DNA of 6,220 nt, taken from Magnetovibrio sp. Its GTDB lineage: Bacteria > Pseudomonadota > Alphaproteobacteria > Rhodospirillales > Magnetovibrionaceae. The stretch is taken from assembly GCA_016764335.1 (NCBI GenBank), contig JAESSB010000031.1, forward strand, positions 16,846 through 23,065, written 5' to 3'. The notes under the pieces were generated by a model, which worked only from the letters and a program-made list of their open reading frames with translations, did not search any database and was not told the origin of the DNA. Position 1 is the stretch's first letter, and each line of letters starts with the position of its first letter. This document shows positions 1 to 6,117 of this stretch, in pieces. The position numbers were made by a program, and so were the translations under genes.

Positions 1-642
1 AAGGTAACGGCCAACCAAGCCTTAGTCTTTGGTGTGGTATTGTCGGTTCTCTCGGTTATTGCGATGGATGTCTATGTTAATGAACAAGCTTCAGGCTTGT
101 TGTTGTTTACCATTTTGTATTACGTCTTCTTGTACACCATGTGGCTGAAACGCTCGACACCGCAAAACATCGTTATTGGTGGTGCGGCGGGTGCATTTCC
201 CCCCATGATCGGTTGGGTATCCGTGACCGGAACATTCAGCCTGGAATCGGGTATATTGTTCCTGATTATCTTTTTATGGACGCCTCCGCACACTTGGGCA
301 TTGGCCTTGTTCCGTCACGGCGATTATGAACGCGTCGGCGTGCCGATGATGCCGGTTGTCGTGGGCAGTCACAAAACCAAGGTGCAAATGTTGATTTACA
401 CCCTAATTTTGGTCCCGGTCACCCTAATTCCTGGCTTCATTGGCTTGTCAGGTATGATTTATATGGCTATCGCCGCGGTGCTTGGTGCGGGGTTTATTTA
501 TCACTGTGTCAAACTTTTGAAGTCCGACAATGACGATCATGCAAGGCCCACGTTCCTCTTCTCGTTGCTGTACTTGTCGTTGATCTTTATGGGCTTGTTG
601 GTGGATCACTTTCTGCTGTTCCCGCTGCCCTACACGTTTTAA
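1..642 (+). CDS. ctaB: Protoheme IX farnesyltransferase (haem O synthase), 5'-truncated by the window edge
   Basis: Transfers a farnesyl group from farnesyl diphosphate to the vinyl side chain of haem B, giving haem O for haem-copper oxidases. It is an inner-membrane protein of the UbiA prenyltransferase superfamily. The frame is open from base 1, so the gene begins before the window. 213 codons are present and roughly 95-100 N-terminal residues, with the first Asp-rich motif, are missing. Visible family signatures (residues counted from base 1) are WLKRSTPQNIVIGGAAGA around 47-64, FLWTPPHTWALAL near 91-103, and the second polar loop HGDYERVGVPMMPVVVG with Asp108. About six hydrophobic segments alternate with short loops. 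The family usually has Phe where this one has Thr in PPHTW. The GTG at 34 is internal to the gene and is not the start. The TAA shares its last base with the next gene's ATG. The alternative symbol is cyoE; ctaB suits an alphaproteobacterial aa3 oxidase locus. Confidence 0.96.
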   Translation, partial: KVTANQALVFGVVLSVLSVIAMDVYVNEQASGLLLFTILYYVFLYTMWLKRSTPQNIVIGGAAGAFPPMIGWVSVTGTFSLESGILFLIIFLWTPPHTWALALFRHGDYERVGVPMMPVVVGSHKTKVQMLIYTLILVPVTLIPGFIGLSGMIYMAIAAVLGAGFIYHCVKLLKSDNDDHARPTFLFSLLYLSLIFMGLLVDHFLLFPLPYTF

Positions 643-2135
643 TGCGAAAAACACCATACCAAGACCTTGAAGCCCGCTTTCGCCGCATGGATGCGGTATC
701 GGGGGCAATGTCGATGTTACATTGGGATATGTCGGCGATGATGCCAACGGGTGGGGGCGCAAGCCGTGCCGAACAATTGGCGACCCTTTCAACCGTTCAT
801 CACGCTATGATGACGGATGTGGCCATTGAAGACCTCCTTGACGGAGCCGAGGCTGATGTGCAGCTTAACGTTTGGCAGCAGGCCAATGTCCGAGAAATGC
901 GGCGCGCCTGGATACATCAAGCCGCCGTTGATGTTGATTTGGTTGAAGCCTTAAGCCGCGCATGTTCGGCCAGTGAAGCGGTGTGGCGCACAGCGCGGCC
1001 CGCCAATGATTTTAAGTCCGCTTTGCCGGGCTTGTCAGAAGTTCTAAATTTGTCCCGACAAGTGGCCGAAGCCAAAAGCGAAAAGCTGGGGGTTGGCCTT
1101 TATGATGGGTTGCTGGATCAGTTTGAACCAGATGGTCGGTCTTCAGACATTGACATTATTTTTTCTGATATTGCGGCCTTCCTGCCCGATTTCTTGGACG
1201 ACGTTTTGCGTCAACAAGAAACAGGCGAGGCTATATTGCCCCTGCAAGGCCCCTTCCCAGCAGACCAACAACGCGCCCTTGGTAAGATCTTTATGGCGGC
1301 TCTTGGCTTTGATTTTGAGCATGGTCGTTTGGATGAAAGTTTGCATCCTTTTTGCGGCGGCACCTCTGACGACGTCCGCATCACCACGCGCTATGATGAA
1401 GCCGACTTTACCACGGCTATGATGGGCGTCTTGCACGAATCGGGGCATGCTCTTTACGATCAAGGTCTGCCGAAGGCGTGGCGCGGGCAGCCTGTTGGCG
1501 GCGACCGAGGCATGAGCATTCACGAAAGCCAATCATTACTGATTGAGATGCAAGCCTGTCGGTCACAAGAATTTTTAACCTATGCCGCCCCGCTGATGCG
1601 CGAAGCTTTTGGTGGCCAGGGACCCGCTTGGCAAAGCGATAACGTATTGCGCCAAACCACCCACGTCGAAAAAGGCTTCATTCGTGTTGACGCTGATGAA
1701 GTCACTTACCCCGCCCATGTTATCTTGCGCTATCAATTGGAAAAGGCGGCGATTTACGGTGATTTGCAGATGGCTGACCTGCCGGGGGCGTGGAATGAGG
1801 GGCTTAAGAATATTCTTGGCATTACGCCGTCAACCGATACGGAAGGCTGCTTGCAAGATATTCACTGGTATGATGGTGCATGGGGCTATTTCCCCACCTA
1901 TACGCTGGGTGCGATGACGGCGGCACAGCTTTTTGCCAAGGCGAAACAAGACAAGCCCGAAATTTTAAGCTCAATAGCCCAAGGCAACTTTGCCCCACTG
2001 ATGGTTTGGTTACGCGAGCACGTGCACGGTAAGGGTTGTTTGCTCAGTCCCTCAGACCTGTTGCGAGAAGCGACGGGTGAAACGCTAAATGCAGCCCACT
2101 TTAAGGCCCACCTTAAAGCGCGCTACCTCAGTTAA
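642..2135 (+). CDS. M32-family metallocarboxypeptidase (carboxypeptidase Taq type)
   Basis: Zinc carboxypeptidase of family M32, cytosolic (no signal peptide or membrane segment), removing C-terminal residues from peptides. All five family motifs are visible: HPF at 235-237, DxRxT at 244-248, the zinc motif HESGH at 265-269 with Glu266 as general base, HESQ at 294-297 with Glu295 as third zinc ligand, and IRVDAD at 347-352. The gap from His269 to Glu295 (26 residues) matches the spacing I recall for the Pyrococcus enzyme. The N-terminal stretch containing LHWDMSAMMP is also typical. At 497 residues the protein has the normal family length. The ATG overlaps the ctaB stop by one base (TAATG) and no clear Shine-Dalgarno precedes it, so translation probably depends on termination of ctaB. 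The conserved N-terminus begins within a few residues of this ATG, supporting the start. The gene appears intact; its physiological substrate cannot be read from the sequence. Confidence 0.96.
   Translation: MRKTPYQDLEARFRRMDAVSGAMSMLHWDMSAMMPTGGGASRAEQLATLSTVHHAMMTDVAIEDLLDGAEADVQLNVWQQANVREMRRAWIHQAAVDVDLVEALSRACSASEAVWRTARPANDFKSALPGLSEVLNLSRQVAEAKSEKLGVGLYDGLLDQFEPDGRSSDIDIIFSDIAAFLPDFLDDVLRQQETGEAILPLQGPFPADQQRALGKIFMAALGFDFEHGRLDESLHPFCGGTSDDVRITTRYDEADFTTAMMGVLHESGHALYDQGLPKAWRGQPVGGDRGMSIHESQSLLIEMQACRSQEFLTYAAPLMREAFGGQGPAWQSDNVLRQTTHVEKGFIRVDADEVTYPAHVILRYQLEKAAIYGDLQMADLPGAWNEGLKNILGITPSTDTEGCLQDIHWYDGAWGYFPTYTLGAMTAAQLFAKAKQDKPEILSSIAQGNFAPLMVWLREHVHGKGCLLSPSDLLREATGETLNAAHFKAHLKARYLS
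2099..2118 (+). repeat. 8-bp perfect hairpin at the 3' end of the M32 gene
   Basis: The arm CTTTAAGG (2099-2106) pairs perfectly with 2111-2118 across a 4-base loop. It lies inside the coding region, 14 bases before the stop codon, and no T-run follows, so it is not an intrinsic terminator. It may be chance or may slow mRNA decay. Confidence 0.5.
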
Positions 2136-2142
2136 GTCCTTA

Positions 2143-2148
2143 TATAAT
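2143..2148 (+). promoter_or_regulatory. Possible -10 element upstream of thrC
   Basis: A perfect TATAAT lies in the 56-base gap between the M32 gene and thrC, about 44 bases before the thrC start. Transcription would begin near 2155. No recognisable -35 hexamer sits 16-18 bases upstream, so this is either a weak promoter or an A+T-rich coincidence. It is the only non-coding gap in the gene block, which makes an internal promoter plausible. Confidence 0.3.
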
Positions 2149-2191
2149 AAGACTAAGTTCGTTTTCACCATTAGGAATACAGGTCCGTACA

Positions 2192-3598
2192 GTGAAATAT
2201 ATCAGCACCCGGGGTAAGGCCCCAAAATTAGACTTTGATGACGTTCTCTTGACGGGCTTGGCCCGTGATGGAGGTCTATATTTGCCCGAAACCTGGCCCA
2301 CCTTTTCAGCGGATGAAATATCCGCCATGAAAGACATGAGCTATGCAGATGTCGCCGTCAAAGTCATGTTGCCATTTGTTGAAGGCTCTGTGGATGAGGC
2401 CGATCTGCGCAAAATTGTGGTCGAGACCTATGCGGTGTTTGAAGGTGATGATCCGGCACCTGTCGTAAAGTTGGGTGATAACGAATATGTGCTGGAATTG
2501 TTCCACGGTCCAACTCTGGCCTTTAAAGATTACGCCCTTCAGTTTTTAGGGCACATGTTTGATCATGTCCTAGCCAAGCGTGGAGCGACCCTAACGATTG
2601 TCGGTGCGACGTCAGGTGACACCGGGTCGGCGGCGATCGAAGCTTGTCGGGACAGAGATGCGATTGAAATTTTTATTCTTCACCCCGAAGGACGGGTATC
2701 GGAAGTGCAGCGTCGGCAAATGACCACGGTGCTGAGTGACAACGTGCACAACATCGCCATAAAGGGTAATTTTGACGACTGCCAAAACACCGTCAAGGCG
2801 TTGTTCGCTGATGAAGAATTTCGCGATGCCGTCAACTTGTCTGCTGTTAATTCCATCAACTGGGCGCGCATCATGGCGCAGGTGGTCTATTATTTCTGGG
2901 CCTATTTAAAGGTTATGGATCAGGGGAAACCGATTACCTTTTCCGTGCCCACCGGGAACTTCGGCAACGTGTTTGCAGGCTACGTCGCCAAGCAAATGGG
3001 ATTGCCCATTGGTCGCTTTGTCGTTGGGGCCAACGCCAACGATATTCTCGTTCGCTTCTTTGAAACCGGGCGCATGGAAAGCCAAACTGTGGTTGAAACG
3101 TCCAGCCCGTCTATGGATATCCAAATTTCAAGCAACTTTGAGCGCTATATGTTTGAAATGCTTGACCGCGACGCCGATGCGTTATGCGCGTTGATGGATG
3201 AATTTAAGGCCACCGGAAGCTTTGCCGTTTCACCTGAATTGTTGGACCGTATAAAAGGCTTTATTGACGCTGAACGATTTGATGATGAAGCGACGGCAAA
3301 GTTAATCGGTAAGGTTTACGCCGATGCGAACTACCTTCTTGACCCCCATTCAGCCATTGGCGTTGGTGCTGCCGGGGCGCGGCGCGGCGATCCAACGGTC
3401 CCCATTGTTGCTTTGGCCACGGCTCATCCGGCTAAGTTCCCCGACACCGTGAAAGCCGCTTCGGGTGTACATCCTCAATTACCTGATTTTTTGTCGGACC
3501 TTCTGGAACGTGAAGAACGCTCGCATACTTTGGACAATAGCTACGCTTGCGTAAAAAATTACATTGAAGAGATGCTAAAAGGGCGCCATAAAATTTGA
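2192..3598 (+). CDS. thrC: Threonine synthase
   Basis: PLP-dependent enzyme converting O-phosphohomoserine to threonine and phosphate, the last step of threonine biosynthesis, in the cytosol. At 468 residues it has the length of the bacterial ThrC form with the N-terminal extension. The N-terminus MKYISTRG is the usual one for this group and fixes the GTG start at 2192; an AGG at 2181-2183, eight bases upstream, can serve as ribosome binding site. Motifs in order are FHGPTLAFKDYALQFLG with Lys112 as the expected PLP Schiff-base lysine, the substrate/phosphate loop GATSGDTGSAA at 138-148, SEVQRRQMTTV, and PTGNFGN at 253-259. The C-terminal part contains DPHSAIGVGAA and ATAHPAKFPDTV, both typical. 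The stop TGA overlaps the start of the M16 gene by four bases, so the two are translationally coupled. No attenuator or leader peptide is visible in the short upstream gap. Confidence 0.98.
   Translation: MKYISTRGKAPKLDFDDVLLTGLARDGGLYLPETWPTFSADEISAMKDMSYADVAVKVMLPFVEGSVDEADLRKIVVETYAVFEGDDPAPVVKLGDNEYVLELFHGPTLAFKDYALQFLGHMFDHVLAKRGATLTIVGATSGDTGSAAIEACRDRDAIEIFILHPEGRVSEVQRRQMTTVLSDNVHNIAIKGNFDDCQNTVKALFADEEFRDAVNLSAVNSINWARIMAQVVYYFWAYLKVMDQGKPITFSVPTGNFGNVFAGYVAKQMGLPIGRFVVGANANDILVRFFETGRMESQTVVETSSPSMDIQISSNFERYMFEMLDRDADALCALMDEFKATGSFAVSPELLDRIKGFIDAERFDDEATAKLIGKVYADANYLLDPHSAIGVGAAGARRGDPTVPIVALATAHPAKFPDTVKAASGVHPQLPDFLSDLLEREERSHTLDNSYACVKNYIEEMLKGRHKI
3577..3597 (+). promoter_or_regulatory. 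Ribosome binding site and TTG start of the M16 gene inside the thrC 3' end
   Basis: AAAAGGG at 3577-3583 lies 11 bases before the TTG at 3595. An in-frame TAA at 3589-3591 rules out any start further upstream. The next ATG is at codon 20, inside the conserved N-terminal strand (TTLDNGLRIITDEM). TTG is therefore the only reasonable start. The overlap with the thrC TGA is TTGA. Confidence 0.75.
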
Positions 3599-4857
3599 CA
3601 AATACCGTACGCATCACCACGCTCGACAACGGGCTTCGCATTATAACCGATGAAATGAACCGCGTTGAAACAGCATCTGTTGGTGTGTGGATAGAAGCCG
3701 GATCCAGGTATGAAACGCCAGCTATGAACGGCGTGTCCCATATGTTGGAACATATGACGTTCAAGGGGACCAAAAAGCGTTCGGCCCAGTCCATCGCCGA
3801 AGAAGTGGAAAACGTTGGCGGGCATTTAAATGCGTATACGTCGCGTGAAAACACGGCTTACTTTGCTAAAATCCTAAAAGAAGACCTTGGATTGGCCATT
3901 GATGTGGTCGCGGATTTGGTGCAAAATGCGATACTTGATCCTGAAGAACTTGAACGCGAACGGGGTGTTATTCTTCAAGAAATTCACCAAGCCCAAGATA
4001 CCCCAGACGACGTGATTTTCGATCTATTTCAAGAGGCCTGCTTTCGGAAACAAGCTTTGGGACATACGGTTTTGGGCCCTGCGGATGGCATCCGTGATAT
4101 GGCGCGTTCGGACATTGTCGATTACATGCACGACCATTATTTAGCCCATAACATGGTGTTGTCGGCGGCGGGAAATTTTGAACATGATCATTTACTTGAC
4201 CTTGTCAATACGAACTTCCCCAACACCAAACAGGGTAAGGCTGATAACTTTGCAGCAGCGCAGTACATGGGCGGCGACATTCGTGAAAGCCGAGATATAG
4301 AACAAGTCCACCTGATGCTAGGGTTTGAAGGCCTTACCTACACCGATGACGATTTTTATGCGGCCTCGGTGATGTCGATGATTTTGGGCGGCGGCATGTC
4401 TTCCCGCCTGTTCCAAGAGGTCCGCGAAAAGCGTGGGCTCGTCTATTCCATCTATTCGTTCCTATCGGCCTATGACGACACAGGTGTCTTTGGAATTTAT
4501 GCCGGAACGAGTGAAAAAGAGGCTCAAGAGTTGATTCCGGTGGTTTGTGACGAAATTGGTAAAATCTGCCACGGTACGACGGATCAAGAACTGCATCGCG
4601 CCAAGACACAATTGAAGGCTTCGGTGTTGATGAGTTTGGAAAGCACCTCTTCGCGGGCCGAACACCTGGCCCGTCAATTGATGGTTTTTGGACGAGAAAT
4701 ACCTACCGAAGAAACCGTAGCGCAAATTGAAGCTATTGATGCCGCTGCCATCAACCGCGTTGCTAAACGCATTTTTGCGTCAACGCCAACCTTGGCAGCC
4801 TTGGGCCCGATCGGTGCCGTCGAAGATTATGATCGTTTGAAAAATAGATTCAGCTAG
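3595..4857 (+). CDS. M16-family zinc peptidase (mitochondrial processing peptidase beta-like)
   Basis: Inverted zincin of family M16 (pitrilysin/MPP type), a 420-residue two-domain protein. The active-site motif HMLEH is at 49-53, with Glu52 as catalytic base and His49 and His53 as zinc ligands. Glu129, exactly 76 residues after His53 in RGVILQEIHQ, is the third ligand, the spacing known for this family. The C-terminal domain carries GGGMSSRLFQEVREKRGLVY at 265-284; Arg277 and Tyr284 have the seven-residue offset of the substrate-binding Arg/Tyr pair in insulysin-type enzymes. Both half-sites are present, so a single gene product can form the closed chamber as a homodimer. No signal peptide is seen, suggesting a cytosolic location. 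The gene starts at TTG overlapping thrC and ends in a typical tail (LAALGPIGAVEDYDRL). Its stop codon touches the left edge of an IS remnant. The substrate is unknown; degradation of short peptides is the usual role proposed for bacterial homologues. Confidence 0.95.
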   Translation: MTNTVRITTLDNGLRIITDEMNRVETASVGVWIEAGSRYETPAMNGVSHMLEHMTFKGTKKRSAQSIAEEVENVGGHLNAYTSRENTAYFAKILKEDLGLAIDVVADLVQNAILDPEELERERGVILQEIHQAQDTPDDVIFDLFQEACFRKQALGHTVLGPADGIRDMARSDIVDYMHDHYLAHNMVLSAAGNFEHDHLLDLVNTNFPNTKQGKADNFAAAQYMGGDIRESRDIEQVHLMLGFEGLTYTDDDFYAASVMSMILGGGMSSRLFQEVREKRGLVYSIYSFLSAYDDTGVFGIYAGTSEKEAQELIPVVCDEIGKICHGTTDQELHRAKTQLKASVLMSLESTSSRAEHLARQLMVFGREIPTEETVAQIEAIDAAAINRVAKRIFASTPTLAALGPIGAVEDYDRLKNRFS

Positions 4858-4892
4858 AGCCTGTTGACCATTAGAGGTTTCCCAACGGGGCT

Positions 4893-4914
4893 AAATATGG
4901 TCCAATATTTTTTT
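4893..4914 (+). terminator. Weak terminator-like AT hairpin with T-run after the M16 gene
   Basis: AAATAT (4893-4898) pairs with ATATTT (4905-4910) across a 6-base loop, and the T-run extends to 4914 (seven Ts from 4908). The stem is only six A-T pairs, weak for an intrinsic terminator. It probably lies in the leader of the IS5-type remnant, 15 bases before its ATG. It is the only terminator-like structure I see downstream of the gene block. Confidence 0.25.
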
Positions 4915-4928
4915 AGAAGAACGTAACG

Positions 4929-5190
4929 ATGAACCCAGAACGTTTTGTTATCACCAACAAGGTTTGAAAGCAGATCTCCCCAATTTTATCAGGAAAACCT
5001 GTGGATTGTGGCGTGTGTGGACAGGCTCCTCTTGGCGTGATTTTTCTTCTGGGTTGGGAACTGGAACAGCACTTTCATACGGTTTTTGCGTTGAGCTCAG
5101 CGTGGCATTTTTGATCGATTATCTGCGCGCCTATGCGAAGAGGCTAAAGTCCAGAACCAAATGCAACACTCAGCTATGCTGGGGGGTGCA
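4929..5190 (+). pseudogene. IS5-family transposase, N-terminal remnant
   Basis: Starts at ATG 4929 as MNPERFVITNKV, then TGA at 4965-4967 where the family expects Trp, then KQISPILSGKPVDCGV to about 5015. The reading moves to another frame for LWRVWTGSSWRDF (5006-5044), the hallmark of IS5 transposases (usually RTGxPWRDLP). It changes again to GNWNSTFIRFLR, stop TGA at 5092-5094, then AQRGIFDRLSARLCEE and QMQHSA up to about 5190. These correspond to the N-terminal domain up to just past the QHSAG region; the segment that would carry the first catalytic Asp (the VDSTI region) is missing. At least one in-frame stop per half, two frame changes and at least one deletion make it non-functional. 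The long open frame 4964-5221 is only partly the homologous frame and is not a gene. Confidence 0.8.
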
Positions 5191-5208
5191 CTGTAAAACC
5201 TCTACAGT
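5190..5208 (+). repeat. 6-bp hairpin at the IS5/IS30 junction
   Basis: ACTGTA (5190-5195) pairs with TACAGT (5203-5208) across seven bases. It sits where the IS5-like reading ends and the IS30-like reading begins. It could be residual terminal sequence of the IS30 element or chance. Confidence 0.35.
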
Positions 5209-5234
5209 CCCATCGAACTGAATGAGAGATGTGA

Positions 5235-5264
5235 GATATACCGTCTACATGCAGACGGTATATC
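5235..5264 (+). repeat. 12-bp perfect hairpin inside the IS30 remnant
   Basis: The arm GATATACCGTCT (5235-5246) is perfectly complementary to 5253-5264 across a 6-base loop. It lies in the codons for the conserved EIYRLHADGIS segment. A further GTG/CAC pairing continues outward if two bases bulge. Confidence 0.85.
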
Positions 5265-5498
5265 ACGTCGCCGGATCGCCGCCTGTATGGACCGACCTCC
5301 ATCAACAATGAGCTCAAATGAAATACTCTGGGCGAGAAAAGCGATTACAAGCCCGCCACAGCCGACCGTATGGCGATGGCGCGCAAAGACGAGGTTCCAA
5401 GATAGAGCGGATCCAGCTTAAAGCCTATGCCTTGGTCGTCTTGTACGGAAACTAACCCCAGAACAAATTTCTGGTCGGCTGACGCCATAGCGCTCCTT

Positions 5499-5519
5499 CT
5501 CGGGATTGAATATCCCGAG
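5499..5519 (+). repeat. 8-bp perfect hairpin
   Basis: The arm CTCGGGAT (5499-5506) pairs with 5512-5519 over a 5-base loop (TGAAT). It falls just after the TAG at 5488-5490, where the IS30-like reading becomes unrecognisable for about 40 bases. No T-run follows. Confidence 0.8.
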
Positions 5520-5585
5520 GGGTTGGCTGGAACAGTCAGAATACAAAGTCAGTGTCGAGACAATTTATGCTTCACCTTCGAGTTC

Positions 5586-5612
5586 CTCCTGAGGATTAAT
5601 GATCCTCAGGAG
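5586..5612 (+). repeat. 11-bp perfect hairpin
   Basis: The arm CTCCTGAGGAT (5586-5596) pairs with 5602-5612 over a 5-base loop (TAATG). Its apex has the same layout (GGAT, five bases, ATCC) as the hairpin at 5499. A small GGGG/CCCC stem follows at 5614-5628. It lies where the IS30 homology is lost (about 5568-5640). There is no T-run on either strand, so it is not an intrinsic terminator. Confidence 0.85.
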
Positions 5613-5934
5613 TGGGGTTTATAGCCCCGTTGGTCGCCTTCAGAAACTTCATCAATGGTTGCCAAAGGAAAATGTCGTCGAGGTTGTCGTGCCAGAAAAA
5701 ACAAAAATAACCGCCAATTCCCAACCATTTCCCCATTCACATGCGCCCAACCAAAGCTCACTTACGCTCTGAACTGGGACTTTGGGAGGCAGATTTTATG
5801 CATTGTTCGGGTCAGCGTACGGCCTTGATGACCTGCATTGAAAGACGGTCTCGGTTCTTGCTCACAACCAAACGTGCAGACAAAAAATCAAAGACGATGC
5901 CTTAGCGCGCCTTCGTCCCAAAAGGACCTCTTCT

Positions 5935-6009
5935 GGGGCAAAGCCCCGAGGGAGGGAAACAGCGTTTCCAGGGGCCAATCGGGCAATATATGCGAGATAA
6001 CGGGTTATC
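5935..6009 (+). repeat. Three short perfect hairpins in the IS630 remnant
   Basis: GGGGC 5935-5939 pairs with 5943-5947 (loop 3). GGAAAC 5955-5960 pairs with 5964-5969 (loop 3). GATAAC 5996-6001 pairs with 6004-6009 (loop 2). The second lies exactly where the protein reading has three extra residues. The third includes the TGG-to-GGG change that replaces the conserved Trp. Confidence 0.6.
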
Positions 6010-6016
6010 CAATAGA

Positions 6017-6080
6017 ATCTTTGCATCATATGCAAAGATCGTCACGATCTGCTGCGAAGCCTGGATCAAACTTATTGATC
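6017..6080 (+). repeat. Hairpin cluster: 10-bp, 7-bp and 6-bp perfect stems
   Basis: ATCTTTGCAT 6017-6026 pairs with 6030-6039 over three bases. AGATCGT 6036-6042 pairs with 6044-6050 around a single base. GATCAA 6064-6069 pairs with 6075-6080 over five bases. The first two share bases, so they are mutually exclusive. All lie in the IS630 C-terminal tail and none is followed by a T-run. Confidence 0.75.
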
Positions 6081-6117
6081 AGCCCTGGGTGATCATGTCC
6101 ATCCCTAAGAATTGTTA

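Larger units (their letters stand above)
5203..5905 (+). pseudogene. IS30-family transposase, frameshifted remnant
   Basis: The homologous reading runs through six frame segments. YSPIELNERCEIYRLHAD and GISRRRIAACMDRPPST (5203-5307) form the N-terminal helix-turn-helix. ELK, a TGA at 5319-5321 replacing Arg, and NTLGEKSDYKPATADRMAMA follow (5310-5383). Then come RGSKIERIQLKAYALVV (5390-5440), LTPEQISGRLTP with stop TAG at 5488-5490, YKVSVETIY (5539-5565), and GKCRRGCRARKNKNN (near 5667-5711). The catalytic core begins at RPTKAHLRSELGLWEADF; the Asp of WEAD (5792-5794) is the first DDE residue, followed by CIERRSRFLLTTKRADKK, ending at TAG 5903-5905. The remaining DDE domain, with the second Asp and the Glu, is absent. 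IS30 transposases are about 320-390 residues, so roughly the last third is lost. The shadow frames 5427-5624 and 5838-6092 are not homologous to anything I recognise. Confidence 0.88.

Noticed and set aside
448..792. Minus-strand open frame across the ctaB/M32 junction
   Set aside because: It is antisense to two clearly conserved coding sequences and has no recognisable motif; the same applies to the other minus-strand frames over the four genes.
2136..2191. Threonine attenuator or riboswitch before thrC
   Set aside because: The 56-base gap is too short, has no leader peptide rich in Thr or Ile codons, and only a 5-bp AT stem (CTTAT/ATAAG) around the TATAAT.
4964..5221. 85-residue open frame after the M16 gene as a hypothetical gene
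   Set aside because: Only the part around LWRVWTGSSWRDF is homologous (IS5 transposase); the rest is an out-of-frame reading of the same transposase, and the proposed start lies inside the decayed gene.
5427..5624. 65-residue open frame
   Set aside because: It is out of frame with the IS30 homology (LTPEQISG, YKVSVETIY) at the same bases and mostly translates palindromes.
5586..5628. Strong hairpin as an intrinsic terminator
   Set aside because: No T-run follows on the + strand, and none is found on the other side for the - strand.
5190..6080. CRISPR array or other regular repeat array
   Set aside because: The palindromes differ from one another in sequence and spacing; there are no direct repeats of constant length with unique spacers.
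5838..6092. 84-residue open frame
   Set aside because: The neighbouring frame gives clear IS30 and then IS630 transposase sequence; this one resembles nothing known to me.
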